A DNA stretch of 64,000 bases from Panicum virgatum (taxonomy: Eukaryota > Streptophyta > Magnoliopsida > Poales > Poaceae), in assembly GCF_016808335.1 (NCBI RefSeq), contig NC_053141.1, forward strand, positions 21,585,924 through 21,649,923, given 5' to 3'. How positions within the stretch are numbered: the stretch's first letter is position 1; each line of letters begins with the position of its first letter. A program made the translations under genes and the position numbers. Below the pieces are notes generated by a model. That model did not search any database, had not been told where the DNA came from, and saw nothing but the letters and a program-made list of their open reading frames with translations. Positions 1-19,922 of this stretch are shown piece after piece.

Positions 1-130
1 CTAGCGGCATCAATGTACGTTTTGGTTTCCCTGCTTACATCGTTGGTTCCCCTGCTTACATCGTTGGTTCCATATCGTAATGTGACGGTTCCTTGTTCGT
101 GGATAAAATGCTTCTTTTTGTTTGTTACAG

Positions 131-10313
<10,183 letters not shown>

Positions 10314-10740
10314 CCAGGACACGTGGCATTTCGCTGTATGTTCTATAATTTGTTCTAGAGCCTAGGAGCTTCAGACTTAGAGTGAAGATGTATATAGGAT
10401 AGTTGCAATCACTAATCATGACCTAGATTAGTTTTCAGAGTAACTGGTTGCTCATGTAAAATTCTGACATGAAGTCATGCATGTGCACGGCTATAGTTTA
10501 TGTACCAGTTTGATTTGTTGGTGTAGAGTTGTTCTTACTGCATCAGTTGCAAGGATGAAACCTAGATGGAACATTTTATGCGAGGATCCGGCACGACATA
10601 TTTGTTAGCATTAACAGCTAAGATATATTGTTATATTTTTGGATGTTCTCCCATGCTACTAACGGAAATATTGTAATAAGCTACATGGTATCGAACTTTT
10701 GTCACTTAAGTATAATCTGTTTTATCTATAGTGAAAAATA
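10314..10740 (+). other. DEAH1: 3' untranslated region and downstream flank of the helicase gene
   Basis: AT-rich, non-coding sequence directly after the helicase stop codon. Several weak polyadenylation-like signals occur near 10670-10740 (for example GTAATAAG and AAAATAATC), but no cleavage site can be fixed by eye. Confidence 0.45.
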
Positions 10741-11444
10741 ATCAATTCCATCATAATTACAACCAAAGTTTGATTCGTAAGCATCGGTGGTAGGTGTGAC
10801 TCGAGCAGGTAGGCATAGCAAATCCGTTGGCTCAACGTTGGTGCCTGTTTAAATGTAAACTTAAAAATATAGCTCCGAACTTATAGCATCGTGGACATGA
10901 GAAATTCAAGTTAAAATTGGTCCCCTTTGCTTTCTTTCAAAAATTCATACGGTTGTTTCAACGGACGTTGATTTTTGGACATGAGAAATGCAATCTCTAG
11001 TTCAATCTCTTCAGTTTTAAGCGGACACAAGAAACCTGCTTCATTCTTTTTTTTTTCTTGCGCATGGCCGTAGCAAACACCGATATCGACAAGAACATTC
11101 CAGCTGCACCCATTAATTTTCGGTACGGTCGGGCCACCTAGATGCACGCACGCTGATTCCACCTCCTGAAGTACCGGTGCCCTGTTTCAAGATTATTGCA
11201 CGCATACAAACCATTTTGTGTTTTGCGGCTGTGCAAAAATGGAGATGAGTTAGATGTTCTCTCTAGCAATGCAAAAAAATTGAAATTTTTTTCTTGAACA
11301 CGCTGAAGAGCTAAATATTATTGCAGTAAAAAAAAAGAACACATACAACACACACGTGCCGCACAACACCCTCTAGGATGACACAATCACATACACGTGC
11401 CACCGGTGAAAAATAAAAGAACGACCCGACCCATGAGGCACTGA
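10741..11444. other. Intergenic stretch, nothing recognised
   Basis: No ORF with family resemblance, no RNA gene and no clear repeat ends were seen. Short A-rich and T-rich runs occur around 11046-11060 and 11280-11335. Confidence 0.5.
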
Positions 11445-11720
11445 GGGCGGTCCCAATGCAGACTCTACTCATAGAGTCTAAGTCTCAAAGATTTCATCAC
11501 AATAAACTATACTTCCCAATGCAAAGTGTGTTACTTTGGTTTATATGACCCACTTATCTCCCTCACATTCATTCTTGATTTGCGTGAAGACTTGGAGTCT
11601 AAATAAGACTTGGAGTCTTGATTTCTCTCCCTCTCTCTTCCATAAATATACTGCCACATCAGCAAAACACAATAAATATGAGGCTTAAACTCCATGGTAG
11701 AGTCTGGATTGGGACTGCCC
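11445..11720. mobile_element. Tourist/PIF-Harbinger-like MITE
   Basis: This 276-bp segment has long imperfect terminal inverted repeats: the left end reads GGGCGGTCCCAATGCAGACT and the reverse complement of the right end reads GGGCAGTCCCAATCCAGACT, with similarity continuing for about 35 bp. A 3-bp duplication TGA flanks it (11442-11444 and 11721-11723). The short duplication and the GGSC...CCCAATG ends suit PIF/Harbinger derivatives. No coding capacity. Confidence 0.75.
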
Positions 11721-11935
11721 TGATAACTCGACCATGTTGTCGGACTTGAAATCAGAAACAGCCCTTGGCCCAAGCCATGCACCACAAGCGTGATTCATTG
11801 CCAGCAATCTGCAAGACAACTAGAAAACTCGTTGCCGCAGACAACTAGAAAACTAGTATTTAGGAGCATGTGCAGAACATCCAGTTAGGTTCACACACTC
11901 TCATCTCCAGAACTTATGAATAAATGGGAGCTAAG

Positions 11936-12542
11936 TGTTGGCGCAAATCTAAGACCAACACATGAACGCACTCGATCGCGCAATGCGCGACGGTACAGAT
12001 GCAGCACCAATGCTCAGGCCAATCAGACCGGTCTGAGTAACTGGTCAGACTACTTCGTAGGTGAAGAACGGCGAAGTCTGACGAACGCTCGCCCGGGAGG
12101 GACCCCGTTAGGGCTGGTGCACGTAGGGTTGTACTAGGATCGGCATGCCACCTAGAATGCCTTCAGACGTCACGGAGACGAAGGAAGAACAACAGAAAAG
12201 GGTTGGAAGAGCTAGGGTTCGAAAATAAAAGTAAAGGCAATAAAAGATAATGAAAAGTAATGTATTATTGTATTTTTGATCGATTGGATCTCCTCAATCG
12301 GCTGTGACCTTTTATATTTATAGGGTGGGGTGGACTTATCCCACAAGAAATCCTGTTTATAGATCTAAATCTATAAAAATCGCTAGTTGTACTCGGACTC
12401 TGCTTGGACCGGTCAGACCAGTTGGTTGTGCCAGTCCGGCTACAGCATCACAGACCGGTCGGACTGCCGGGGATGACCGGTCAGACCGGTTGGTCTGGTC
12501 TACAGCAAATGTTGCGGTCTTCATTTTTGGGTATGAGACAGG
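11936..12542 (-). repeat. Probable minus-strand LTR fragment truncated by the CACTA insertion
   Basis: In minus orientation the segment runs from a region with repeated GACCGGTC palindromes (12410-12500), through a TATA-like TATAAATA (12315-12322), to an end reading GCGCCAACA at 11936. This layout (repeat-rich U3, TATA, then R/U5 ending in CA) resembles an LTR whose 5' part was cut off by the CACTA element starting at 12543. No primer site or target duplication could be confirmed, so this is inference; it could be another dispersed repeat. Confidence 0.4.
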
Positions 12543-12895
12543 CACTATGTAAGAAACAGCCTATAGTGACGCGCACAAAGGTGCACAAGTAGAGGTGACG
12601 GGCTTTATCTCCGCGCGTCACCTCAGACTAGTTTGGGCCTCGTGAGGTCTTGCCAGAAACGTGGCCCGTCACCTTTGAGACAGGATAAGGTGACGGGTCT
12701 AAACAATGCCCGTCACCTAGACTTGAGGTGACGGTCTATATTTTTCGCCGGTCATCTAAATTACATTCAAAGGTGACAGGCCATGACTGAAGCTACGAAG
12801 GTGACGGCCTTTACTTAGCGCGTCACCGTGTCTTGTGATACGCTTAATCTATGGTACTTGAAAGGTGACGCATTACGCGTATAGTTCGTCACCTA
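12543..12895. repeat. CACTA left subterminal repeat array
   Basis: Repeated motif RGGTGACGGGC or its complement GCCCGTCACC, with variants, at roughly 12593, 12620, 12666, 12690, 12707, 12723, 12770, 12800, 12820, 12862 and 12885. In En/Spm elements such motifs bind the element-encoded TNPA-type protein. A second block with the same motif lies at 13715-13925, and the 3' counterpart at 35428-35625. Confidence 0.75.
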
Positions 12896-12925
12896 TGTGT
12901 TTGCCTTATCTTACCACTGCACACG

Positions 12926-13118
12926 AACTTTGCCATTTTTTGTCAGACAAATAAAACATCGCCGCTGTTCTAACAAAAGGATGAAAATTGCGAGATAACA
13001 ATGCTGAGAATAGCGCGAGATAAGGGTCGAAATTGCGAGATAACAATGCAGAAGTTCATCATCCTTTTGTTAGAACAACGGCGATGTTTTATTTGTCCAA
13101 CAAAAAGTGGCAAAATTT
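12926..13118. repeat. Foldback (inverted repeat) inside the CACTA left end
   Basis: Arms 12926-12984 and 13059-13118 are near-perfect reverse complements of about 58 bp; both contain ACAAATAAAACATCGCCG. The loop of about 75 bp holds a direct repeat, AAATTGCGAGATAACAATGC, at 12985-13004 and 13030-13049. No target duplication could be recognised, so it may be a small foldback element or a structural part of the CACTA end. Confidence 0.7.
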
Positions 13119-13234
13119 CATAAAGGGAGCTACATACAAACTACGATATATATAGTTATGGCAGCTCCCTGATAACTTCCGTCACCCTGAAGATGGCGTA
13201 CACCTATCCGGCGACGTTTTCCATGAGTGGCGCG

Positions 13235-13531
13235 TTAACCCGAGGTCTCCCAAGGTAGCGGAGGTAGCCTCAGGACGCCTATTGCCCAGGCGTCGCCGTG
13301 GCTGAAGGAGTGGTCCGGATCAAAGTCCTTCGCCACTGGCGCCGGAGCCGGAGGCGGAGCAGGGGCCGGAGCCAAAGCAAGAGCCGGAGCAGGGGCTGGC
13401 GCAGGAGGTGATGGAGGATGAAGGCGAGGGCAACGAGGGGAGGAGGGGGAGGAAGACGGCGACGGCGACGACGAGTCCACCGCTTTAACGAAGCAGCGGC
13501 GGCGGCGGGAGGGAGAGCCTAAACCCAACAT
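13235..13531 (-). CDS. Unrecognised Pro/Ala-rich 98-residue ORF with its own TATA box, inside CACTA
   Basis: A minus-strand ORF starts at ATG 13531 and ends at TAA near 13235. Its N-terminus is basic and serine-rich (MLGLGSPSRRRRCF), followed by a Pro-Ala alternating tract and a tail with DFDPDHSFSHGDAWAIGVL. A TATA box lies about 95 bp upstream on the same strand with a CT-rich leader between, so it looks like a real promoter plus first exon. It is divergent to the transposase gene. It could be a captured host gene fragment or a degenerate accessory (TNPA-like) first exon; no family was recognised. Confidence 0.35.
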   Translation of the reverse strand: MLGLGSPSRRRRCFVKAVDSSSPSPSSSPSSPRCPRLHPPSPPAPAPAPALALAPAPAPPPAPAPVAKDFDPDHSFSHGDAWAIGVLRLPPLPWETSG

Positions 13532-13622
13532 TGCGGCGGCGGCGGTTGCGCGAGTGCAGTTATGTGATGTGAGGGGATGACAACGATGGTGAGTGGAGAA
13601 GAAGAAGAGGCCGGGAGGCAGT

Positions 13623-13630
13623 ATTTATAA
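13623..13630 (-). promoter_or_regulatory. TATA box, minus strand, upstream of the CACTA-internal ORF
   Basis: The minus strand reads CGCCATTATAAATACTGCC, with TTATAAAT at 13630-13623. It is followed by a pyrimidine-rich leader and an ATG at 13531, typical plant core-promoter spacing. Confidence 0.5.
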
Positions 13631-13714
13631 TGGCGAGAGGTCGGAATTCGAAACGGCGCGCGGTTGCGGAGAGGGCACCGGCCGACAGTTGCGATTCCCG
13701 AGACAGAAATATAT

Positions 13715-13925
13715 AGGTGACGGGCGGTATGTGGTGCTTCGTCACTTGTAATCATTTCACAGGTGACGTGGGCTCTTTTGTATAAGTGATGGACTATAGC
13801 TGACCTCCGTCACCTATAAACAACGCCCCTCACCTGTACACAAGTCACAGGTGACGTGAGCTCTTCAGTATAAGTGATGGACTACTACGACGTCTGTCAC
13901 ATATAAACGATGCCCATCACAATTG
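13715..13925. repeat. Second block of CACTA subterminal motifs
   Basis: Copies of AGGTGACG or CGTCACCT-type motifs at about 13717, 13762, 13806, 13852 and 13893. The segments 13760-13815 and 13850-13905 are near-duplicates of each other. Confidence 0.6.
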
Positions 13926-14151
13926 TTCTTGACCTAGCATTTCCCCTCTAGCAGCCGCCGCTCGGGCAGTCAGCTGCCCTCGATCTTGGGCAGAGGCGGT
14001 AGGGGCCGGCGGCAACAGCGGTGCTATTGGGCGATTTGAGGGTTGTGCAAGGTTAGAGCTCGAATTTTCCCCCTTGATCTCCCCTATTCCCTCCTCTCCC
14101 CTCCTTGATCTTCAGTTAATTCTTAAAAAATCTTGGGTTTTACGGATGTAG

Positions 14152-16419
14152 ATGGAGGATAGAAGTTGGATGGGTCTTTCTAGCCATTTTTGTCCGCAAT
14201 ACTTGAGGGGTTTGAAGTTGTTCATACAGATTGCGAGGGACGACATGGAAGCAAGGTCTGAAACAACAATGTACTGTCTGTGCTTCAATTGCAGAAATGA
14301 TAAGAAATACTCTGACTTTGAAGTGGTTTATGCGCTTTTGATCGTTCGTGGATTTGTACCAAATTACACTTGTTGGAATAAGCACGGAGTGGAAGGGCCT
14401 AACGAAAGGGTGGAATGGGTCGCCGATAATCAAGAAGGGTGCAAGGATGATGATCAAGATGGGGAACAAGACAACTGTGATGACGGCCAAGCTTATGATG
14501 ACATCAATGAGGAGTGCATTTTGGAGTTCAATGACGATTAGTTTGATGCCTTGGTCGACAATGTTGAGGAGATGATTCATGATGTCAGGGGAGAAGATGA
14601 GATGACTGAAGCTGAGCTGCGTAAATATAAGCAATTTATTGATGATTCTAAAAAACCTCTTTATGCCCATTGTGAGAAGTACTCGAGGGTAACCGGGGAC
14701 CTGAAGCTTCTGCAACTAAAGGCTGCTCATGTTTGGACAGACAAGAGTTTCAAAGCATTGCTTCTTTTCTTGAAGGATATGCTGCTAGAGAAAAACTTGC
14801 TACCGGATATTGTGTATAAGGCCAAGTAGATTGTGTGTCATGTGGGATTGAAAATTGAAAAAAATTCATGCATGCTATCATAATTGTGTCCTATTTCGTG
14901 GAGAGAATGAAGATCTGGACAATTGCCCTGAATGTGGAACATCGAGGTACAAGCGTTGAAAGGATGGTGGTAATGATGGAGAGGACAGCATCAATGAGAG
15001 AAAGAAGGGGACTCCTAGGAAAGTTGCATGGTACTTTCCTCTTGTTTCCATACTGCAGCGGATGTTTGCAAACAAAAAGAAGGCGAAGTTGTTGCGTTGG
15101 CATGAGGAGGGATGTAATAAAGACACAATGCTATGTCATCCTGCAGATTGTGCTCAATGGCGACATATTGATAACACCTATGGCTGGTTCGGGGATGATC
15201 ATAGGAATATCAGGTTTGCTCTGAGCACAGATGGAATGAATCTCTATGGAAACATGAATACCTCACATAGCACATGTCATGTTCTATTGTCAATCATGAA
15301 TCTCCCCCCATGGCTTTGCAATAAATGCAAGTATATCACGCTGTCAACATTGGTCTCCGGAACAAAACAACTCGGTGATAGAATTGATGTCTTCCTCCAG
15401 CCCCTCATAGAAGATCTTCAGCTCCTTTGGCAAGGTGTGGAGGTTAGGGATGCTGTCGTCAATCAACACTTCACTTTGTATGCTATGCTGATGACCACCA
15501 TCAGTGACAATCCGGCTCATCGTAATTTCTCCGGGCAGAGCAAAAGGAAGGGTCAAGGTTGCTCCCATTGCTTGTCAGAGACATGTTCCTTGTGGCTAAA
15601 GAACTCGAACAAAGTTACATATATGGGCCACAGACGATGGCTTCCGAAGAATCACCCATACCGAAGCATGGACAAATAGTTTGATGGTACAAGGGAGACA
15701 AGAAATCCTCCACCACATTTCTCAGGGAGTGATGTGTACGGGCAGGTTAAGGATGTCAGAACAATTCTCGGCAAACGAAAACATGGAGTTGATCATGAAG
15801 GTGATGATGATGGTCATGATGAAGGGATCTAGAATAAGAAATCCATACTATGGGAGTTAGAGTATTGGCACATCTTAGCAGTCCGACATTCAATTGATAC
15901 CGTGCATTTAAAGAAAAACATTTGTGAGAGCCTTATCAGCACAATCATGAACACAAAGGGTAAAGGAAAGCACCATGAGAATGCCAGAGCTGATCTGGAA
16001 GAGATGGGCATTCGTCGTGAGCTTTACGTCCAAGAAGCGAAAAATGGAAAAGACCTCCCTGTAGCCGCCACCACAATATCCAGAAAGGAGAAGAAAGAAT
16101 TATGCCAATTCTTGCAGAGTGTGAAATTTCCCTCGGGATACATGCCAATTCTTGCAGAGTGTGAAATGTCCCTGGGAGAGGTGAAGGTTGGGTTGCAAAA
16201 AAGCACATGAAAGAGTTCAACAATTGGTTCAAAGACCATGTGACAGCAAGCAATGTAGCGGATGAGGACATTAAGAAACTAGCTGCAAGCCTCATATTCA
16301 CTGTGATGACATACCAGGCCTATGATATCAATGGTTACACAGTACAGTAGGACAAGAAAAGCATCTACCAGAATAGTGGGGTCTGCATTGATGCTTATGA
16401 TAACAACATGCAAAAGTCC
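14152..16419 (+). pseudogene. CACTA TNP2-like transposase, 5' and middle part (degenerate)
   Basis: Reading begins at ATG 14152, just after an acceptor-like ATGTAG. The N-terminus MEDRSWMG...NYTCWNKHG matches the transposase-associated domain of plant CACTA TNP2. Next come KPLYAHCEKYSRVTGDLKLLQLKAAH, CPECGTSRYKR, the transposase core block ADCAQWRHIDNTY...RFALSTDGMN, SIMNLPPWLCNKCKYI, NPAHRNFSGQSKRKG and MGHRRWLPKNHPYRSM, and then HENARADLEEMGIRRELY. It is broken by stops at 14539-14541 and 14827-14829, by frame changes near 14830-14960, and by further stops near 15678 and 15828. Several hundred residues usually found after the PSGY motif are missing: the reading jumps at about 16175 to MKEFNNWFKDHV and ITVMTYQ-type sequence. 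The remainder continues after retrotransposon A at 34778. Not functional. Confidence 0.85.
16103..16181 (+). repeat. 39-bp imperfect tandem duplication in the TNP2 pseudogene
   Basis: ATGCCAATTCTTGCAGAGTG occurs at 16103 and again at 16142, each followed by similar TGAAATKTCCCTSGG sequence. The duplication sits exactly at the point where the transposase reading jumps over the missing region. Confidence 0.7.
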
Positions 16420-16424
16420 CCATA

Positions 16425-17638
16425 TGTTGGGTATTTTAACATTGCAAATTAATCTGCAAGCACACGGATACCGTCGTAGCTTTCACCCGTGAGTATTCAA
16501 GGGTATCATTTCCACAGGGAACGTGTGTGCACTAACTCCTAACTCAGTCGGTTCAAGGACACACCAAGATTAAGTTGTAAGGCTGGAGAGGATTCCTGCG
16601 GTAGCACTAAAGATGAGTTAAAGGTCGATCTCTCGGGAAAGACTCACTTCGGGCACCGGCTTACCCCTGAAATGGTCAGGAGACTCCGGCCAACGGCTCT
16701 ACGCTATATCCGAACATAGAGGGCTACTAAGGACCAACAAGGCTGTCACCACCTGCGGCCTACCTCACAGACCGTGGGATATAAGGCAAACGAAGGTAAC
16801 CCATAGCCTAGACACCATGTCTATGCTACTGATTACTACTGCAGTCTAACTACGTCTGATATCCCGCAGCAAACTACAACACTCCGTATAAATACGGAGC
16901 GACGAACCCGCGAGTAAGAGAACTGATCTCACCCATACGAAAGTACTATACAATACAAGAATCATAAATACTAACTTACTCATACCAGAGGAAGCCAGCA
17001 TCCGTAGAGGTACAAGTTGGAGAAGAGCGCGATAGGCTGGCGCCCCTCCGAACTACTCCTCAACCTCCTGCTACTCTAAGCACTAGCCTAGGCAGCGCCT
17101 CGCCTTTGCAATGGAGCTCTACATCTTCTCTTGTGTGGTGTTTTGAATGGGGTGCTCTCCTCCTCCTTATGTATCTTCTCCAAAGGTGGATCCACAGTTA
17201 GACTCGTGAGGTGGTACTATGCACATCCGGAATAGATGTAGGGGAGCCATGGGAGACTGCTGGAGAAAGATGAGCCTGATTTGGCCCACTAGGGGGTCGG
17301 CCGAGCCCAAATGGCGCTCCCCTGGGCATGCCTTCCTCTGGTCAACTGATAGGTGGGCCTTGGTCTTGATCCTTGGGTGCATCTTGCTTGTCGTGCCCAT
17401 TTCGTCTAGTTTGTGGGCCCTTCTTGTAAGTGAAACACAACTGCAAGATATTCTGTGCATTTCTTCTATGTTCACTTGTGTTTTCCACATTTTACAGATG
17501 TGGGTGCCTGCAAATGATAATTCACCAAAACTCGTGGAATTCGATTAGTCATAAGCCCTACAACTATGTATGGTGTTTATTAATCATAAAAAGCTGCAGG
17601 AGTTGACGGCTGATTTTAGGACTTAACAGCCGTCAATA
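16425..17638 (-). repeat. Element A 3' LTR (left copy)
   Basis: About 1214 bp. Similar throughout to 33541-34772. Its inner edge reads GCCGTCAATA where the other copy reads GCCGTCAACA, so the terminal CA has mutated. By eye, about ten differences occur in the first ~140 aligned bases of the two LTRs, so the insertion is not recent. Confidence 0.9.
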
Positions 17639-17652
17639 ACACCCCCACACTT
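17639..17652 (-). promoter_or_regulatory. Polypurine tract of element A
   Basis: On the minus strand AAGTGTGGGGGTGT directly precedes the 3' LTR. This is the usual plus-strand DNA primer position. Confidence 0.75.
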
Positions 17653-18193
17653 ATCCTTTGCTCGTCCCCGAGTGAAGGAGAAAGGACTAAGTTGGATGCC
17701 ACTCCGTGGATGTAACCTGCATACAAGTTATTCCAAGCTTCCTCCAGTCTTGTGAACATTGAAGTGACTACCATGCTTTCTTGGGTAATTGAAGAATGGA
17801 ACAATGCAGACTTTAGGTTCCTAGCTCTTCCTGCTTAGAAACTTGGGTTTTATATTTTGAAACAAAAGAATAGTCTTGCTCCTCAAATTATTCTCTTGAA
17901 TCACTCTTTGTGTTTCAGATCCTCACCAAGGCAAAGTTGCTGCCTTCTTTTCTTATCATCTAATCAGGCTTATGTGGAGCTCTGGGTAGGAGCAAAGAGG
18001 CATGTTTGCTTTGCTTGTATTGTTAAGTCAAAAACATGATCCAAGCAGAGACGAGTGATACAATCTGATCAAGAGCTGCAAGTGTGTGGAATATTTTTGG
18101 TGGATAGTGGATGAACTCCTTTGTATGATCTATCTCTCTCCTTGTACATTTTTTTCTTGGACATGGGCTATATTTTTTTCTTCTCTTTTTTTG

Positions 18194-18309
18194 ACATGTC
18201 TTGTGGACATGTGGCATACCTTCTTTGGGTATGCATCTTTTCTCTTTTCTTGGCACTCTCTTTTTTTTTCATGCCTTTTGGGCATGTGGCATACCTTCTT
18301 TGGGTATGC
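18194..18309 (-). repeat. Two copies of a double stem-loop in element A
   Basis: Unit 1: ACATGTC...GACATGT (18194-18212), then GCATACC...GGTATGC (18214-18234). Unit 2: CATGCC...GGCATG (18270-18286), then GCATACC...GGTATGC (18289-18309). Pyrimidine runs separate the units. The first stem differs between units by a paired change (T:A versus C:G). The same arrangement occurs in element H at 51340-51443. Confidence 0.75.
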
Positions 18310-19002
18310 ATCTTTTATTTCTTTTTGTATAGCCCATATCCTTGATGGTAACCTTGGAGGGAGAGTCATGATAGAACTTGGAGTTTTATTTTGTGAGCGG
18401 ATGGTAGTGTTTGCAATCTGATGGACGTGTATGTGATCTTGATCATGAGAGTATGACAAGTCTCTAACAAGGGTCAAAGAATTTCACAAAACTCAAAGCA
18501 AAGGACAAACTGCATATGAAGGTTTGAGGTTGAACATCTAACTGTGGCTTTTGTAGGATTTTATTAATTTGAGGAGATAGGCTATTGATGATTTTTTTTG
18601 AGAAGAAATCCCAAGTACTTTGCAAGGAAGAGCATGGTTCCATTCATCCAATCATATCACATTAGTCAATTACTTAGGCAGCATGGGGTCCCTATGAGGA
18701 TATATGTTCACAAGAACTTGAAAGAATGCAAGGAATAAAGAGTATGCAAGTTTATTCATGGAAGCGCATGGAGTGCACATGGCGAATTGGCATAGGTTCA
18801 TTGAGTTTAATTTTAGTGATCAGCATGCAATTTGTTTAAACTCAAGAAATAGGGAGTTTGAGGGTAGTGTTGCACAAACCATCATTTGTTGAGGAATAAG
18901 AGGGAACTGCCCTAGTCCTCAGTGTGCTGGACTGTCGATGTTGTGCAACATGTTGGGAGAGAGATCTCGAACGAGTTTGCATTTGATGATTTTGAGAAAT
19001 CT

Positions 19003-19013
19003 CCCCCACACTT
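19003..19013 (-). promoter_or_regulatory. Second, internal polypurine-like tract of element A
   Basis: The minus strand reads AAGTGTGGGGG, matching the tract at 17639-17652. The equivalent in element H (55544-55557) lies just after the integrase stop codon. Confidence 0.5.
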
Positions 19014-19922
19014 ATTCTTGTACCTGTTTTATTCAAAAGATAAACAAAGGTGGAAACAAAAAGGACTCTACCGATTTTGAACACCGGGGAGTCTAAACTT
19101 TATTCAAATAAAAAGTGATAAGTGCTTGAAGCACCAGATTTTTTTTTTGAGAATCCGGGCTATCTCCTGGCAGTGCTTTGTTTATGGTCGCAAGCTCGAC
19201 CATGTGGGTTCATCTTGCAGCTACCATGGTGATGTAGTTCCCAGCTTCACCACCATTTTTTTGATTTATTGTCGTTCAAGCTGCAAGGTTAGTGCACAAA
19301 TACAACTACGAGCCCTGCAAAGATATTATGATAAGCAAAACCAACTACAACCATCGTAAAGGGTGTCTATGATTGAAAACCCTACGATGATCATAAGACT
19401 CGTAGAGACTTGGTGCAAAGGACAAAAGATCTCGGAGATGTCAAGGATGAGCATGACTTTGTGAAGAAACTTCATGCTCATGGAGTGAGTGGTTGATCTC
19501 CGGATAGAGAAACTCGAGAATGTTCATGGCCTCATAAAGAAAGAGGATGTGTAACTCTATGGGCCAAATGAACATTATGGGTTCGGTCATGAGGGAAATG
19601 AGTTTCTTTCAACTCATCCCCTCCTTAGGTAGGAAGTTTCGCATTTCATCAAAGATGAACGTGGAGGCAAAGCAATCCATCCTAAGCTTCCAATAGAAGT
19701 TCATTTGATAGGAAGGGTGAACATAACTTCTATTGGGCATCAATCAAAATCAAGGATTTAGAAATGAACTTTGATTCACTTGATTTGATTGGCATTGATC
19801 GATAATCGATGATATGGGTAAGAGTTCGTCTCACTCGACTCGGTCGGTAAGGCATGAGGGTGAATCTCGTAGCCGGATGAGAAACTAAGTCCAAAGATGA
19901 TGGCTTTAAAAACTCACCCCAC

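Larger units (their letters stand above)
12543..16424 (+). mobile_element. CACTA (En/Spm-type) transposon, left half
   Basis: The left terminus CACTATGTAAGAAA begins at 12543 and is followed by many copies of the subterminal motif GGTGACGGGC in both orientations, then a TNP2-type transposase pseudogene on the plus strand. The element is interrupted at 16424 by retrotransposon A and resumes at 34773. Its own 3' subterminal repeats at 35430-35640 are broken again by element E at 35720, so its right terminus lies beyond the window. All sequence from here to 64000 therefore lies physically inside this CACTA copy. The 3-bp target site on the left would be AGG; the right copy cannot be seen. Confidence 0.85.
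17653..19922 (-). other. Element A non-coding 3' region
   Basis: No gag or pol reading was found on either strand. The region is collinear with 50782-51680 plus 55144-55659 of element H. It includes GCTCGTCCCCGAGTGAAGG after the polypurine tract, two double-hairpin units (18194-18309), long T/C-rich runs and a second polypurine-like tract at 19003-19013. Confidence 0.7.

Noticed and set aside
12593..12895. Regularly repeated 10-mers that could suggest a CRISPR-like array
   Set aside because: Spacing is irregular, both orientations occur and the flank is a CACTA terminus. These are transposon subterminal repeats in a plant genome.
14140..14715. 191-residue minus-strand open frame
   Set aside because: It is the antisense shadow of the TNP2 transposase N-terminal region, which matches a known family on the plus strand.
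18086..18477. Open frames of 74-115 residues with Phe/Cys/Leu-rich repeats
   Set aside because: They are translations of the hairpin and pyrimidine-rich repeats in the non-coding 3' region of element A. The repeated peptide reflects DNA repetition.
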